Source: Sulfurimonas sp. | GTDB lineage: Bacteria > Campylobacterota > Campylobacteria > Campylobacterales > Sulfurimonadaceae | Reading direction: 5' to 3' | Length of the DNA stretch: 11,188 nt | Assembly (NCBI GenBank): GCA_022712845.1 | Contig: JAFLJV010000057.1 | Coordinates: 1 to 11,188 of the forward strand | In this document: piece by piece, positions 1 through 8,263 of the stretch | Numbering within the stretch: the first letter of the stretch is position 1 | Layout of the letters: every line of letters starts with the position of its first letter | Notes under the pieces: generated by a model | What the model was told of the DNA's origin: nothing | The model's database searches: none | What the model saw: only the letters and a program-made list of their open reading frames with translations | Made by a program: the position numbers and the translations under genes

Positions 1-1329
1 AATTCTCAACAACCTCGTAAGAACAACAATAGAAACAGTAATAAAAACCAAAGAACTCACAAACCTGTAAAAGGTGCTAGTGTTGAAGAGCTTCGTACAA
101 CAAGTATAGAAGCTTTAACGGCTTTAGCAATTGAACTAAAAGTTGAAAACCCTCAAGAACTTAAACGCCAAGATATTATCTTTGAAATATTAAAAGCACA
201 AACAGAACAAGGTGGTTTTATCCTCTTTAGTGGGATACTAGAAATCATGCAAGATGGTTATGGATTTATCCGCTCAATTGATAAAAGTTTTAATGAGAGT
301 ATTAATGATGCATATGTTTCTAATACTCAAATAAAAAGATTTGCACTTAGAAATGGGGATGTTGTAACTGGTCAAGTTCGCCCTCCTAAAGATCAAGAGA
401 GATACTACGCACTTATAAAAATAGAAGCAGTTAACTCACTTCCACCAGAAGAGAGTAAAAAAAGACCTCTATTTGAAAACCTTACTCCACTTTATGCACT
501 AGATCAAATTAAACTTGAGTATAGAGAAAAAGGTTTAACTGGTCGTATGATGGATCTATTTGCTCCTATTGGTAAAGGCCAACGTGGTCTTGTTGTTGCA
601 CCTCCAAGAAGTGGTAAAACAGAATTACTTAAAGAGATAGCTCACGGTATCACAGCAAATCATGCAGAGATAGATTTAATGGTTTTACTTGTTGATGAAA
701 GACCTGAAGAGGTAACTGATATGGAGAGAAGCGTTAAAGGTGAAGTTTATAGCTCTACTTTTGATATGCCTGCTAAAAACCATGTTAAAGTTGCAGAGAT
801 GGTAATAGAAAAAGCAAAAAGAAGAGTTGAGTTAGGAAAAGATGTTGTAATCTTACTAGACTCTATTACTCGCCTTGCAAGAGCTTATAATACTGTTACA
901 CCATCAAGTGGTAAAGTTTTATCTGGTGGTGTTGATGCAAATGCTCTTCATAAGCCAAAACGCTTTTTTGGAGCTGCTAGAAACATAGAAAATGGTGGAA
1001 GTTTAACTATCATCGCAACTGCACTAGTGGATACTGGTAGTAGAATGGATGAGGTTATCTTTGAAGAGTTTAAAGGTACTGGTAACTCTGAAGTTATTCT
1101 TGATAGAAAAATTGCTGATAGAAGAATTTTTCCTGCTATTGATATCCTGAAATCTGGAACTCGTAAAGAGGAACTTCTTATTGGTCCTGAAGTTTTACAA
1201 AAAGTATTTATACTTCGTCAAATGATTCATAAACAAGAAAATGAGATAGAAGCACTTAAATTTGTATATACAACAATGGGCAAAAAAGCTACAAATGAAG
1301 AGTTTTTAGAAAGTATGAATACGAACTGA
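1..1329 (+). CDS. rho: Transcription termination factor Rho (5' end outside window)
   Basis: RNA-dependent hexameric ATPase/helicase that ends transcription at Rho-dependent sites and couples termination to translation. The frame is open from base 1, so the start codon lies upstream; 442 residues are visible before TGA. In order: an Asn/Arg/Lys/Gln-rich low-complexity stretch (about the first 27 visible residues), the Rho N-terminal helical domain (about nt 85-190), the cold-shock RNA-binding domain with DGYGFIRS (nt 253-276), the Walker A motif APPRSGKT (nt 598-621), the Q-loop region [20 protein letters not shown] (about nt 904-963), and the R-loop region KGTGNSE (nt 1072-1092). The ATPase core is nearly identical to well-known Rho proteins. 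An internal ATG at 247 lies inside the RNA-binding domain and is not the start. murI follows, as in Helicobacter. The odd point is the disordered N-terminal extension, whose full length cannot be seen here. Confidence 0.97.
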   Translation, partial: NSQQPRKNNNRNSNKNQRTHKPVKGASVEELRTTSIEALTALAIELKVENPQELKRQDIIFEILKAQTEQGGFILFSGILEIMQDGYGFIRSIDKSFNESINDAYVSNTQIKRFALRNGDVVTGQVRPPKDQERYYALIKIEAVNSLPPEESKKRPLFENLTPLYALDQIKLEYREKGLTGRMMDLFAPIGKGQRGLVVAPPRSGKTELLKEIAHGITANHAEIDLMVLLVDERPEEVTDMERSVKGEVYSSTFDMPAKNHVKVAEMVIEKAKRRVELGKDVVILLDSITRLARAYNTVTPSSGKVLSGGVDANALHKPKRFFGAARNIENGGSLTIIATALVDTGSRMDEVIFEEFKGTGNSEVILDRKIADRRIFPAIDILKSGTRKEELLIGPEVLQKVFILRQMIHKQENEIEALKFVYTTMGKKATNEEFLESMNTN

Positions 1330-1330
1330 T

Positions 1331-1435
1331 ATGTTAGACATTATTCTCTCGCCTATAGACGTAGCTTTAGTGAGAGAAATTGAAGCAGAAATAGCGTGCC
1401 CCTTGGGTATACTTCTGATTCAAGGAGACAAATAG
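1331..1435 (+). CDS. Possible 34-residue ORF linking rho and murI
   Basis: Not a recognised family. The ORF begins one base after the rho TGA (TGATATG) and ends with TAG overlapping the murI GTG by one base (TAGTG), so it fills the whole rho-murI gap. It encodes a mostly hydrophobic/acidic peptide starting MLDIILSPIDVALVREIEAE. No clear Shine-Dalgarno precedes its ATG, so it would depend on reinitiation after rho. Several codons (TCG, GCG, CCC, TGC) are less AT-rich than is usual in the neighbouring genes, which argues against strong coding selection. It may be a genuine coupling ORF that carries ribosomes into murI, or a chance open frame. Confidence 0.3.
   Translation: MLDIILSPIDVALVREIEAEIACPLGILLIQGDK
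1422..1428 (+). promoter_or_regulatory. Ribosome binding site that fixes the murI start
   Basis: AAGGAGA lies about seven bases before GTG at 1435. It selects that GTG over the upstream in-frame GTG at 1396, which would add 13 residues not seen in glutamate racemases. Confidence 0.8.
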
Positions 1436-2190
1436 TGAAAATAGGTGTATTTGATAGTGGAATTGGAGGTTTAACAGTTGTTAAATCTTTACTAAAACAT
1501 CAGCTATTTGAAGAGATTATCTACTTTGGTGATACTGCTCGTGTTCCTTATGGAATCAAAGATAAAAACACCATTATCCGTTATGCAATAGAAGCTGTAG
1601 ACTTCTTTAAAAATTTTGAACTTGATTTAATTATAGTGGCTTGCAATACTGTTAGTGCTTATGCTTTAAATGAGATGAAAGAGGCTTCAACCTGCCCTAT
1701 TATTGGAGTTGTTGAAGCTGGTGTTTTAGCTACAAATAATGCACTTAAAGACAAAAATTCAAATATTTTAATTCTTGGTACAAAAGCTACTATAAACTCT
1801 AAAGCATATGAAAATGCTTTAAGCTCACTTGGTTTTAAAAACTTACAAGCTAAAGCAACAGGACTTTTTGTTCCACTTGTTGAGGAAGAAATTTATAGTG
1901 GTGAAATTTTGGAAGCAACTTTTAAACACTACTTTAAGCAAACAACCAAACCAGATGCTATCATACTTGGTTGTACTCACTTTCCACTTATATCTAATGC
2001 TCTTAAAGAGTACTTTGATAAAGATACTATACTTATCCATTCTGGTGATGCGATAGTTGAGTATTTGGAAGATAATTTTGATTTTAGTACAAAATACAAA
2101 CAAGCAAAATTAGAATTTTTTACATCAGAAAACACTAACACACTCAAAAACATTGCTTCAAAATGGCTGAATAAAAGTCTTTATGTATAA
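1435..2190 (+). CDS. murI: Glutamate racemase
   Basis: Cytoplasmic, cofactor-independent racemase that makes D-glutamate from L-glutamate for peptidoglycan. It is 251 residues when started at GTG 1435, which gives the canonical MKIGVFDSGIGGLTVV; an AAGGAGA Shine-Dalgarno supports this start. Family motifs are intact: FDSGIGG with Asp7, GDTARVPYG (residues 32-40), the first catalytic Cys in ACNT (Cys70), and the second in GCTHFPLI (Cys180, with His182). Length is normal for the family. The start overlaps the stop of the small ORF by one base, and the 3' end overlaps the next gene by eight bases, so murI appears co-transcribed with the signalling genes that follow. No separate promoter is evident. 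Confidence 0.96.
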   Translation: MKIGVFDSGIGGLTVVKSLLKHQLFEEIIYFGDTARVPYGIKDKNTIIRYAIEAVDFFKNFELDLIIVACNTVSAYALNEMKEASTCPIIGVVEAGVLATNNALKDKNSNILILGTKATINSKAYENALSSLGFKNLQAKATGLFVPLVEEEIYSGEILEATFKHYFKQTTKPDAIILGCTHFPLISNALKEYFDKDTILIHSGDAIVEYLEDNFDFSTKYKQAKLEFFTSENTNTLKNIASKWLNKSLYV

Positions 2191-2917
2191 TCTTTTTAAA
2201 ATAATCACTCTTGGTATACTTCTTCAAGTATTCTCTTTTGCTGATGATTACGTTGTAATATCAAATAAAAAAATGCAAAACTTATCTATAGAACAAATTA
2301 AAGAAATTTATCTAAAACAATTAAATAGTATAAACAATTTAGAGATTGTTCCTCTTAATTTAGGAACAAGAAACTCTTTAAGAAAAAAATTTCAAGAAAG
2401 AGTTCTTCATATGGATTTTATACAATTAAAATCTTACTGGAAAAAACAACATAGTATTGAAAAAAGACCACCTTTAAATATGAAATCTGCTGCTAGTGTA
2501 AAAGCATTTGTAAAAAAAGTCAATGGTGCCATAGGCTATATAAATGCTGAAGATGCAGATGATAGTGTAAAAATTTTATATAGATGGAATGATAATGAAT
2601 ATGCTATTATTGCCAATCATAGTATAAAAAAATTATCTCCTAAACAGATAAAAGCTATTTTTCTTAAAGAACTTACTATTCTTAATGGTATAAAGTTTAA
2701 ACCAATTAACGCAGAACCGAAAACTTCACTTAGAATGAATTTTGAAGATAAAATACTAGAAACAACATCTGAAAAATCAAAACTACATTTACATAGATAT
2801 TTTAAATCACAAACAAATATAAAAACTTATATTAAAAAATTTAAAGGTGGGATTGGATATATCGATGCAAAAAACATTGATAATAGCATAAAGGTTTTGT
2901 ATATATGGAGAGAATAA
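2183..2917 (+). CDS. Exported PstS-like protein with two tandem half-domains
   Basis: A 244-residue protein with a signal peptide (basic start, hydrophobic residues about 6-19, likely cleavage after SFA at residue 20), so probably periplasmic. The mature part consists of two similar units of about 105-110 residues (about 23-135 and 141-242). Each has VVIS/AIIA, LS-x-x-QIK-x-I(Y/F)LK, a central SLR segment, and ends G-x-IGYI-(N/D)A-x(5)-DS-(V/I)-KVLY-x-W or close. This pattern matches short phosphate-binding-protein-like (PBP-like) proteins found beside sensor kinases in this phylum. Full-length PstS is longer and fused differently, so transport is unlikely; a ligand-sensing or accessory role for the downstream kinase is my inference. 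The ATG overlaps the murI stop by eight bases and has no clear ribosome binding site, suggesting translational coupling. The stop overlaps the next start by one base. Confidence 0.75.
   Translation: MYNLFKIITLGILLQVFSFADDYVVISNKKMQNLSIEQIKEIYLKQLNSINNLEIVPLNLGTRNSLRKKFQERVLHMDFIQLKSYWKKQHSIEKRPPLNMKSAASVKAFVKKVNGAIGYINAEDADDSVKILYRWNDNEYAIIANHSIKKLSPKQIKAIFLKELTILNGIKFKPINAEPKTSLRMNFEDKILETTSEKSKLHLHRYFKSQTNIKTYIKKFKGGIGYIDAKNIDNSIKVLYIWRE
2907..2912 (+). promoter_or_regulatory. Ribosome binding site that fixes the response-regulator start
   Basis: GGAGAG ends four bases before ATG 2917. It also overlaps an in-frame upstream ATG at 2905, which therefore has no Shine-Dalgarno of its own. The receiver domain starts naturally from 2917 (MQNVLLCDDE). 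Confidence 0.7.
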
Positions 2918-3972
2918 TGCAAAATGTGCTTTTGTGTGATGATGAGCTTATGAATAGAAAAGTTGCATCTAAAATATTAAACAAAGAGGGTTTTAATGTT
3001 TTAGAGGCAAAAAATGGTCAAGAAGCTATAAATATTTTAAAAGAGCATAAAATTGATTTAATCTTAATGGATTTAATGATGCCTGTTATGGATGGCTTTG
3101 AAGCAACTAGCATCATAAAAAATGATGATAAATTATGCACTATTCCACTTATAATAATCTCAGCACTATCAGATAAAGAAGCTATCCATAAAGGATTAAG
3201 ACTTGGTGCAAATGAGTATCTTACAAAGCCATACGATATCATAGAGTTTTCTCTAAGAGTTAAAAATGCTATAAAACTTGGAACTTATCAGCGTATGATT
3301 AATGAGCATAAAGAAATTTTAGAACAAGAGGTTAGTAAAAAGACTCAAGAGTTACAAATCGCATTAAAAGAGGTGCAAGAAAGTGAAAAAGATATTATCT
3401 CCATACTTGCTAAAACAGCTGAATATAGAGATAATGAAACCTCAGCTCACACTATTAGAGTTGGTGAAATGGCAGCATTTATAGCTAGAAAATTTAACTG
3501 GAGTGATGAAGATGTTGAGCTAATGAGACTCGCCGCTCCTATGCACGATGTTGGAAAAGTTGGTATTGCTGATAAAATACTTCTAAAACCAGGTAGATTA
3601 AGCAATATAGAATATGAGTATATGAAACAACATGCCTTTATAGGTTATTCTATATTGTCAAAGAAAAAAACTCCCCTTTTAAAATTAGCTGCAGAGATAG
3701 CTCATACTCATCATGAAAGATATAATGGTAAAGGTTATCCAAGAGCTCTAAAAAGTGATGAGATACCACTTAGTGGTGCGATAGTTTCAGTTGTAGATGT
3801 CTTTGATGCCTTACTTAGTAAAAGACCATATAAAAAAGCTTACTCACTTGAAAAAACTATGCAAATTATACAAGAACATTCTGGTTCTCACTTTCATCCT
3901 GATGTTGTTGATATATTTATTAACTCTTTAGATGAAATTATAAAGATAAGAACAAAAATAAATAATGTTTAG
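2917..3972 (+). CDS. Response regulator with receiver and HD-GYP domains (c-di-GMP phosphodiesterase)
   Basis: A 351-residue cytoplasmic regulator. The N-terminal receiver domain (about 1-120) has the acidic pair Asp8/Asp9, the phospho-acceptor Asp52 in LILMDLMMP, Ser82 and Lys104 (YLTKPYD). A probable coiled-coil linker spans about 122-162. The C-terminal HD-GYP domain (about 165-345) has the HD pair His210-Asp211 (APMHDVGKVG), HTHHERYNGKGYP at 263-275 with the GYP motif intact, and VVDVFDAL at 292-299. HD-GYP enzymes hydrolyse cyclic-di-GMP to pGpG/GMP, so phosphorylation by a partner kinase probably controls c-di-GMP level. The next gene, a sensor kinase overlapping by eight bases, is the obvious partner. 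All catalytic residues I can check are present. The alternative start at 2905 adds only MERI. Confidence 0.93.
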   Translation: MQNVLLCDDELMNRKVASKILNKEGFNVLEAKNGQEAINILKEHKIDLILMDLMMPVMDGFEATSIIKNDDKLCTIPLIIISALSDKEAIHKGLRLGANEYLTKPYDIIEFSLRVKNAIKLGTYQRMINEHKEILEQEVSKKTQELQIALKEVQESEKDIISILAKTAEYRDNETSAHTIRVGEMAAFIARKFNWSDEDVELMRLAAPMHDVGKVGIADKILLKPGRLSNIEYEYMKQHAFIGYSILSKKKTPLLKLAAEIAHTHHERYNGKGYPRALKSDEIPLSGAIVSVVDVFDALLSKRPYKKAYSLEKTMQIIQEHSGSHFHPDVVDIFINSLDEIIKIRTKINNV

Positions 3973-6004
3973 TTTTTTTAAAAAATCACTTAAAAATAGG
4001 TTATTATCACTTTTTTTGATTATTGGTTTTTTACCATTTATTACATTATTAACATATACTCTATTACTAAGCGAATCAAAGATATTAGATAAAACTATAA
4101 TAGAGCAATCTTCTAGAACTAAAGTTGTTATAAGTTTAATAAATAACCATCTAACTTCTATAGCAAAAGAGGTGATATTTTTAAGCTCACTTGATTTAAT
4201 GGATGATATTTTAGTTGAAGATATGGATAAAAGAATTTCTAGGCTTTTAAAACAAAAATATAATGATTTAAATTTAGATATTGCTTTTGTAGCAATAACA
4301 AACAAGTCTAAAATAGTTTCCTCATCCAAAAAAGAAGACTTACTAAAAAAATATAATACTAAGCGATTAGGTACAAACAATAATGGTACCTATATAAAAG
4401 ATAAAACACTATATTTTTACTCTCAAATCAATGCTTCATTCAACAAACAAAAGAAACTTGGTTATTTAATTTTAAAATATAATCTTGATAATTTAAATAT
4501 ATATTTAACAAATGATAAAACTTTACAATCTTATATTAAACATCCAAAAAATGATTTTATTATTGGGAAAAGCACCCCTTTAAATATAGACTTTAAAAAT
4601 GATTCTGGAACAATTATAAATGATAAACAAGTGATAGTTTATGAGAATTTATCATCTTTTTTAAATAGCTGGTATATTGTTTACGCTGTAGATAAACATA
4701 TAGCATTAGAGTTTTTTTATGATTTAACAACATTAATGTTTTATATCTCCATCATTATTTTTATACTAATCATATTTGTATCATTTTCAAATTCACAAAA
4801 TATAGTTAAACCTATAACAGACTTAACTATTGTCACTGATGCTATCACTAAAACACATAATTATTCAAGCAAACTTGAAATTCATACACAAGATGAAATA
4901 GCAACCTTAACCCACTCTTTTAATAATATGATTCAAACCACCTCATCTGCATTACAAAAACTAGAAGAAGAAAATAAACTAAGACTTAAAAGATTTGTTC
5001 AGCTTATTGAAGTTTTTAACACTATCATCCAAACAAAAAGTGAGGATGAATGTATAAATATCTCTATGCAAGAGATAAGAAAACTTACAAATAAAAATAA
5101 TTTACATTTTTTCAAAAAGAAAAAAAAAGATACAAATATAGAGTTTAGAGATCTTTATGTAACTGATTTTAAAAACAATAAAAAAGTTTATTTTGGCTCT
5201 ATAGAGTTGGAGATTGATAATTTTGAAGATAAAAATGAAAAAGATTTTTATGACTCTATCTGCTCTATGATAACTCATCAACTTGATAAAATAAGACTAA
5301 TGCAAAAAACAACAGGTGCCTCACAAGCAAAATCTGCATTTATATCAAATATATCTCATGAACTTCGCACTCCTCTAAATGCTATCATAGGATTTGCACA
5401 GTATATGATAGAGTATGAAGATATAAATAAAGATCAAAAAGATACTATTGGAAATATAGAATCCTCTGCACAATATTTACTTGGAATGATAAATGAGATA
5501 CTAGATATTGCAAAAATAGAATCAGGAAAAATGGACACAAATCTTGAGAGTTGTAATATACTAGAGTTAGTAAAGAGTTCTCATACAATGCTTAGCTCAC
5601 TTGCAAAAGATAAAAATATTGAATTTAATTTAGTCTATGATAATTTTAAAAATATCAACTATACAACTGATTCAAAAATGTTTAAACAGATTGTACTAAA
5701 TCTAATCTCAAATGCTATAAAGTTTACTCAAAAGGGAACTGTTTTAGTTGAACTTTCATCTAATGATGAAAATATTTATGTAAACATAACAGATAGTGGA
5801 ATCGGTATAGCAAAAGATGATTTAAGAAATCTTTTTAATGATTTTACGCAAGTTGAAAATATTATGCAAAAAAGTCATAAAGGAACTGGTCTTGGTCTCT
5901 CACTTAGTAAAAAAATGGCAATGATTTTAGGTGGAGATGTTACCTTGGAGAGTAAAGGTGTAGGATACGGTAGTAAATCTCAATTTTGGCTAAAAATAAG
6001 ATAA
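3965..6004 (+). CDS. Membrane sensor histidine kinase with periplasmic sensor, HAMP and GAF-like region
   Basis: A 679-residue inner-membrane kinase. TM1 spans about 13-35; a periplasmic sensor region spans about 36-252, of dCache/Cache-like size (family not certain); TM2 spans about 254-275. A HAMP domain (about 277-330) contains PITDLT and DEIATLTHSFNNM. A helical linker and possible GAF-like segment (about 340-447) follow. The HisKA domain has SHELRTPLNAIIGFAQ with His465. The HATPase domain has an N box around Asn579/Asn583 (LNLISNAIKFT), a G1 box DSGIGIA (610-616), an F box near FNDFTQVEN and a G2 box GTGLGLSLS (640-648). No receiver domain is attached, so phosphate is presumably passed to the adjacent HD-GYP regulator. 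The start overlaps the regulator's stop by eight bases with no clear Shine-Dalgarno, indicating coupling. The periplasmic ligand is unknown; the PstS-like neighbour may present it. Confidence 0.92.
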   Translation: MFSFFKKSLKNRLLSLFLIIGFLPFITLLTYTLLLSESKILDKTIIEQSSRTKVVISLINNHLTSIAKEVIFLSSLDLMDDILVEDMDKRISRLLKQKYNDLNLDIAFVAITNKSKIVSSSKKEDLLKKYNTKRLGTNNNGTYIKDKTLYFYSQINASFNKQKKLGYLILKYNLDNLNIYLTNDKTLQSYIKHPKNDFIIGKSTPLNIDFKNDSGTIINDKQVIVYENLSSFLNSWYIVYAVDKHIALEFFYDLTTLMFYISIIIFILIIFVSFSNSQNIVKPITDLTIVTDAITKTHNYSSKLEIHTQDEIATLTHSFNNMIQTTSSALQKLEEENKLRLKRFVQLIEVFNTIIQTKSEDECINISMQEIRKLTNKNNLHFFKKKKKDTNIEFRDLYVTDFKNNKKVYFGSIELEIDNFEDKNEKDFYDSICSMITHQLDKIRLMQKTTGASQAKSAFISNISHELRTPLNAIIGFAQYMIEYEDINKDQKDTIGNIESSAQYLLGMINEILDIAKIESGKMDTNLESCNILELVKSSHTMLSSLAKDKNIEFNLVYDNFKNINYTTDSKMFKQIVLNLISNAIKFTQKGTVLVELSSNDENIYVNITDSGIGIAKDDLRNLFNDFTQVENIMQKSHKGTGLGLSLSKKMAMILGGDVTLESKGVGYGSKSQFWLKIR

Positions 6005-6007
6005 TAT

Positions 6008-6050
6008 TGATGATAGTTTAACTCTATAAATGATAAAATATTTTTAATAA
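6008..6050 (+). promoter_or_regulatory. Possible dnaX promoter region
   Basis: The 62-bp gap between the kinase and dnaX is AT-rich, with TATAAA (about 6026-6031) and TAAAAT (about 6034-6039) as candidate -10 boxes and no clear -35, which is usual for sigma-70 promoters in this phylum. No hairpin terminator is seen, so read-through from the upstream unit is also possible. Confidence 0.3.
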
Positions 6051-6066
6051 AAAAGTGGAGTTATTT

Positions 6067-7833
6067 GTGAAAGAGTCTTCTGAAGTATTAGCACGAAAAT
6101 ACAGACCAATCAATTTTGATGAACTTATAGGTCAAGAGACTATATCTCAAACCCTCTCACTTGCACTTGATTCAAATAGACTCTCTCACGCATACCTATT
6201 TTCTGGACTTCGCGGAAGTGGAAAAACATCTACTGCTCGTATCTTTGCTAAAGCACTTATATGTGAAAAGGGAATGAGTCATCAACCTTGTGGAGAGTGT
6301 CAAAACTGTATACTAGCACTTCAAAATCGTCATATGGATATAGTAGAGATGGATGGGGCATCATCAAGAAAGATAGATGATATTAGAGACCTAATTGAGC
6401 AAACAAAGTATAGACCAGCTACTGCTAGATTTAAAATATTTATCATTGATGAAGTTCATATGCTAACTAAAGAGGCATTTAATGCTCTTTTAAAAACACT
6501 TGAAGAGCCTCCAGAATATGTCAAGTTCATCTTAGCAACAACTGACCCTCTTAAACTTCCAGCAACTATACTAAGTCGTACTCAACACTTTAGATTTAAG
6601 TCAATTGCTACAAATAAAATCATCAACCATCTTGCACATATTTTAAATCTTGAAGACATCAAGTATGAAACAGATGCTTTAGAGATTTTAGCTAGAAGTG
6701 GAAGTGGAAGTCTCAGGGATACATTAACTTTACTTGATCAAGCTATCATTTACTCAAAAAACCATGTTGATGTTCAAACTGTAACTGATATGTTGGGATT
6801 AGTTGATCCTAAGTTTATAGCTGAGCTTTTTGAAGCAGTTTTTGCAAAAGATTATGCAAAACTAGTTACACAAACAAAAATACTAGAAGATTATGAAGCT
6901 GATATGGTTGTAGATGAGCTTATAGCATATCTAAAAGATAGAATGTATGCTAATGATGCACTTTACTCAACTCTCGTGTTAGATAGATTTTTTAGAATAC
7001 TAAGTGACTCAAAATATCTCTTTAGCATAAATGCCGATGGCTCTTTTGTTTTATCTCTTATATTTTTTAAAATGATTGAAGCTCTTCGTATAAAAGAGGT
7101 TGACCAGATGATAGAGTCACTTCAAAAAGAGATTCATAGACCAGCTATCACTTCTGTAGATATACAACCTATTCAAATTCAAGAAGATGAAACATTAGAG
7201 CAAAATACTATCTTAAAAGAAGAGTTACAACAAGAAAATATCCAAGAGCCTTCGCAAGGACCTGTAGTTGCACCTGAACCAATACAAACTCAACAAAAAG
7301 AGATAAACCCTCATCAAAAAACATTTGATGAACTTGTACTAAAAATTAAAGATAGAAATATTGAACTTGGTAAATGTTTTGAGAGCAGTATAGATTTTAT
7401 CTCTTTTGAAGACAATATTTTAACGTGGGAAAGTTGTCCAAATGATGAAGAGAAAAAAACTTTAACTCATGGCTACTCAGCTATAAAACAACTCGTTAGA
7501 GAAATATTTGGTTTTGAGACAAAAATAAAGCATGAAGCCTGTACAAAAACAATTAAAGAAGTAAATTTTAATAATTTAAATGAATCTAGCCAAAGTACAA
7601 AACTTAATAGACTCGAAGAGTCTCACAAAAAACCCATCTCAATGTTAGAGCCACAAAGTACATCTATGATTGAAGATGCAGAAATAGGTGGAAGTGCTAG
7701 TTGTATAACAAACTGTGAGAGTAGTGACTCATCAAAAGAGATAAATGGAGCTGACATAAAAAATGAACCTATGGTTCAAAAAGCTGTTGAACTTTTTGAA
7801 GCTAAGAAGATGACTATACAATCTAAAATTTAA
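6067..7833 (+). CDS. dnaX: DNA polymerase III subunit gamma/tau
   Basis: AAA+ clamp-loader ATPase that loads the beta clamp and organises the replisome. I place the start at GTG 6067 (MKESSEVLARKYRP, 588 residues) because GTGGAG at 6055-6060 is a well-spaced Shine-Dalgarno for it; the upstream in-frame GTG at 6055 lies within that Shine-Dalgarno. The AAA+ part is complete: Walker A GLRGSGKT (47-54), zinc-binding cysteines 67, 75, 78 and 81, Walker B IIDEVHML (126-133), sensor 1 LATTDP (156-161), SRT arginine finger (Arg171), and sensor 2 GSLRDT with Arg217. The region from about 350 onward is the variable tau-like C-terminus, with a Gln/Glu/Pro-rich linker (about 365-415) and a Ser-rich tail. 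I see no convincing in-phase programmed -1 frameshift signal that would make a short gamma form. Confidence 0.95.
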   Translation: MKESSEVLARKYRPINFDELIGQETISQTLSLALDSNRLSHAYLFSGLRGSGKTSTARIFAKALICEKGMSHQPCGECQNCILALQNRHMDIVEMDGASSRKIDDIRDLIEQTKYRPATARFKIFIIDEVHMLTKEAFNALLKTLEEPPEYVKFILATTDPLKLPATILSRTQHFRFKSIATNKIINHLAHILNLEDIKYETDALEILARSGSGSLRDTLTLLDQAIIYSKNHVDVQTVTDMLGLVDPKFIAELFEAVFAKDYAKLVTQTKILEDYEADMVVDELIAYLKDRMYANDALYSTLVLDRFFRILSDSKYLFSINADGSFVLSLIFFKMIEALRIKEVDQMIESLQKEIHRPAITSVDIQPIQIQEDETLEQNTILKEELQQENIQEPSQGPVVAPEPIQTQQKEINPHQKTFDELVLKIKDRNIELGKCFESSIDFISFEDNILTWESCPNDEEKKTLTHGYSAIKQLVREIFGFETKIKHEACTKTIKEVNFNNLNESSQSTKLNRLEESHKKPISMLEPQSTSMIEDAEIGGSASCITNCESSDSSKEINGADIKNEPMVQKAVELFEAKKMTIQSKI

Positions 7834-7867
7834 TTTTTACAAGCATTTTTCCATCTACTTCTTTGGT

Positions 7868-7950
7868 TTAGTACATTTGGGTGGTAAAAGTGGAGATATC
7901 ACCTTTGGGGTGTAATTTAGGGATGTTATTATAATTATCTTTTAGTGTAT
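7868..7950 (-). pseudogene. Possible decayed coding fragment
   Basis: On the minus strand one frame reads NNIPKLHPKGDISTFTTQMY and then stop (ending at 7868). In the same frame beyond the stop, TKEVDGKMLVKIKF continues into the 3' end of dnaX. The unusually protein-like composition on both sides of one stop suggests a decayed gene end or a dispersed repeat copy. No family is recognised and chance cannot be excluded. Confidence 0.2.
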
Positions 7951-8021
7951 TTCACTATAAATAATCTGTTTTTTTGGATTATCTATATAAAAATGCATAA
8001 TATGCTTTACTATACATAGAA

Positions 8022-8162
8022 TTACTTTAACTCTCTTATCTCAACAACAGTATTAGCTTGTGTTTTAGATTTTGTGATATGTATCTTTTTTTTACTAAGT
8101 TTTATTTGATTAAAGCATATATTATTTTTTAAATTTAAATCATTTATTATTTTTGTTCTCAA
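8022..8162 (-). CDS. Possible 46-residue basic protein
   Basis: Not recognised. A TTG-started frame on the minus strand has a strong Shine-Dalgarno (GAGGAG, six bases before TTG) and ends in TAA at 8022-8024. The product is lysine-rich (segment KLSKKKIHITKSK) with one Cys and no membrane segment or motif. It diverges from the XRE gene, so the two would share the AT-rich gap of about 100 bp. The start codon is weak and the ORF short, so it may be a remnant; the ribosome binding site is the main argument for it. Confidence 0.35.
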   Translation of the reverse strand: MRTKIINDLNLKNNICFNQIKLSKKKIHITKSKTQANTVVEIRELK

Positions 8163-8263
8163 TAAATACTCCTCAATCTATAAAAATGCTCCATAGAACA
8201 TTGGTTAAGAATTGTATCTATATTAAACTTATATAAAAATTACCTGTAGGACATAATGCAATT

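Larger units (their letters stand above)
7834..8263. other. 430-bp intergenic region with no clear gene
   Basis: Between dnaX and the XRE regulator. It is AT-rich with stops in all frames except for the short minus-strand ORF at 8022-8162 and minus-strand coding-like fragments near 7868-7950. There is no good intrinsic terminator for dnaX; a weak GTGGAGATATCACC palindrome (7890-7903) lacks a T-tract. No RNA gene is recognised. The last 60 bp probably hold the promoter of the XRE gene. Confidence 0.5.

Noticed and set aside
1829..2103. Short ORFs on both strands within murI
   Set aside because: They lie wholly inside an intact glutamate racemase and have no features of their own.
3928..4380. 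150-codon minus-strand ORF opposite the sensor kinase
   Set aside because: Antisense shadow of the kinase N-terminus; it spans the overlapping gene junction and has no recognisable domain.
7440..7770. Programmed frameshifting in dnaX (A-rich runs at about 7450, 7627 and 7757)
   Set aside because: The runs are short, mostly not in the X-XXY-YYZ phase, and the one that is in phase (A AAA AAT near 7757) is too close to the C-terminus to make a gamma-like product.
7886..7915. Terminator hairpin after dnaX around GTGGAGATATCACC
   Set aside because: The stem is interrupted and no T-run follows.
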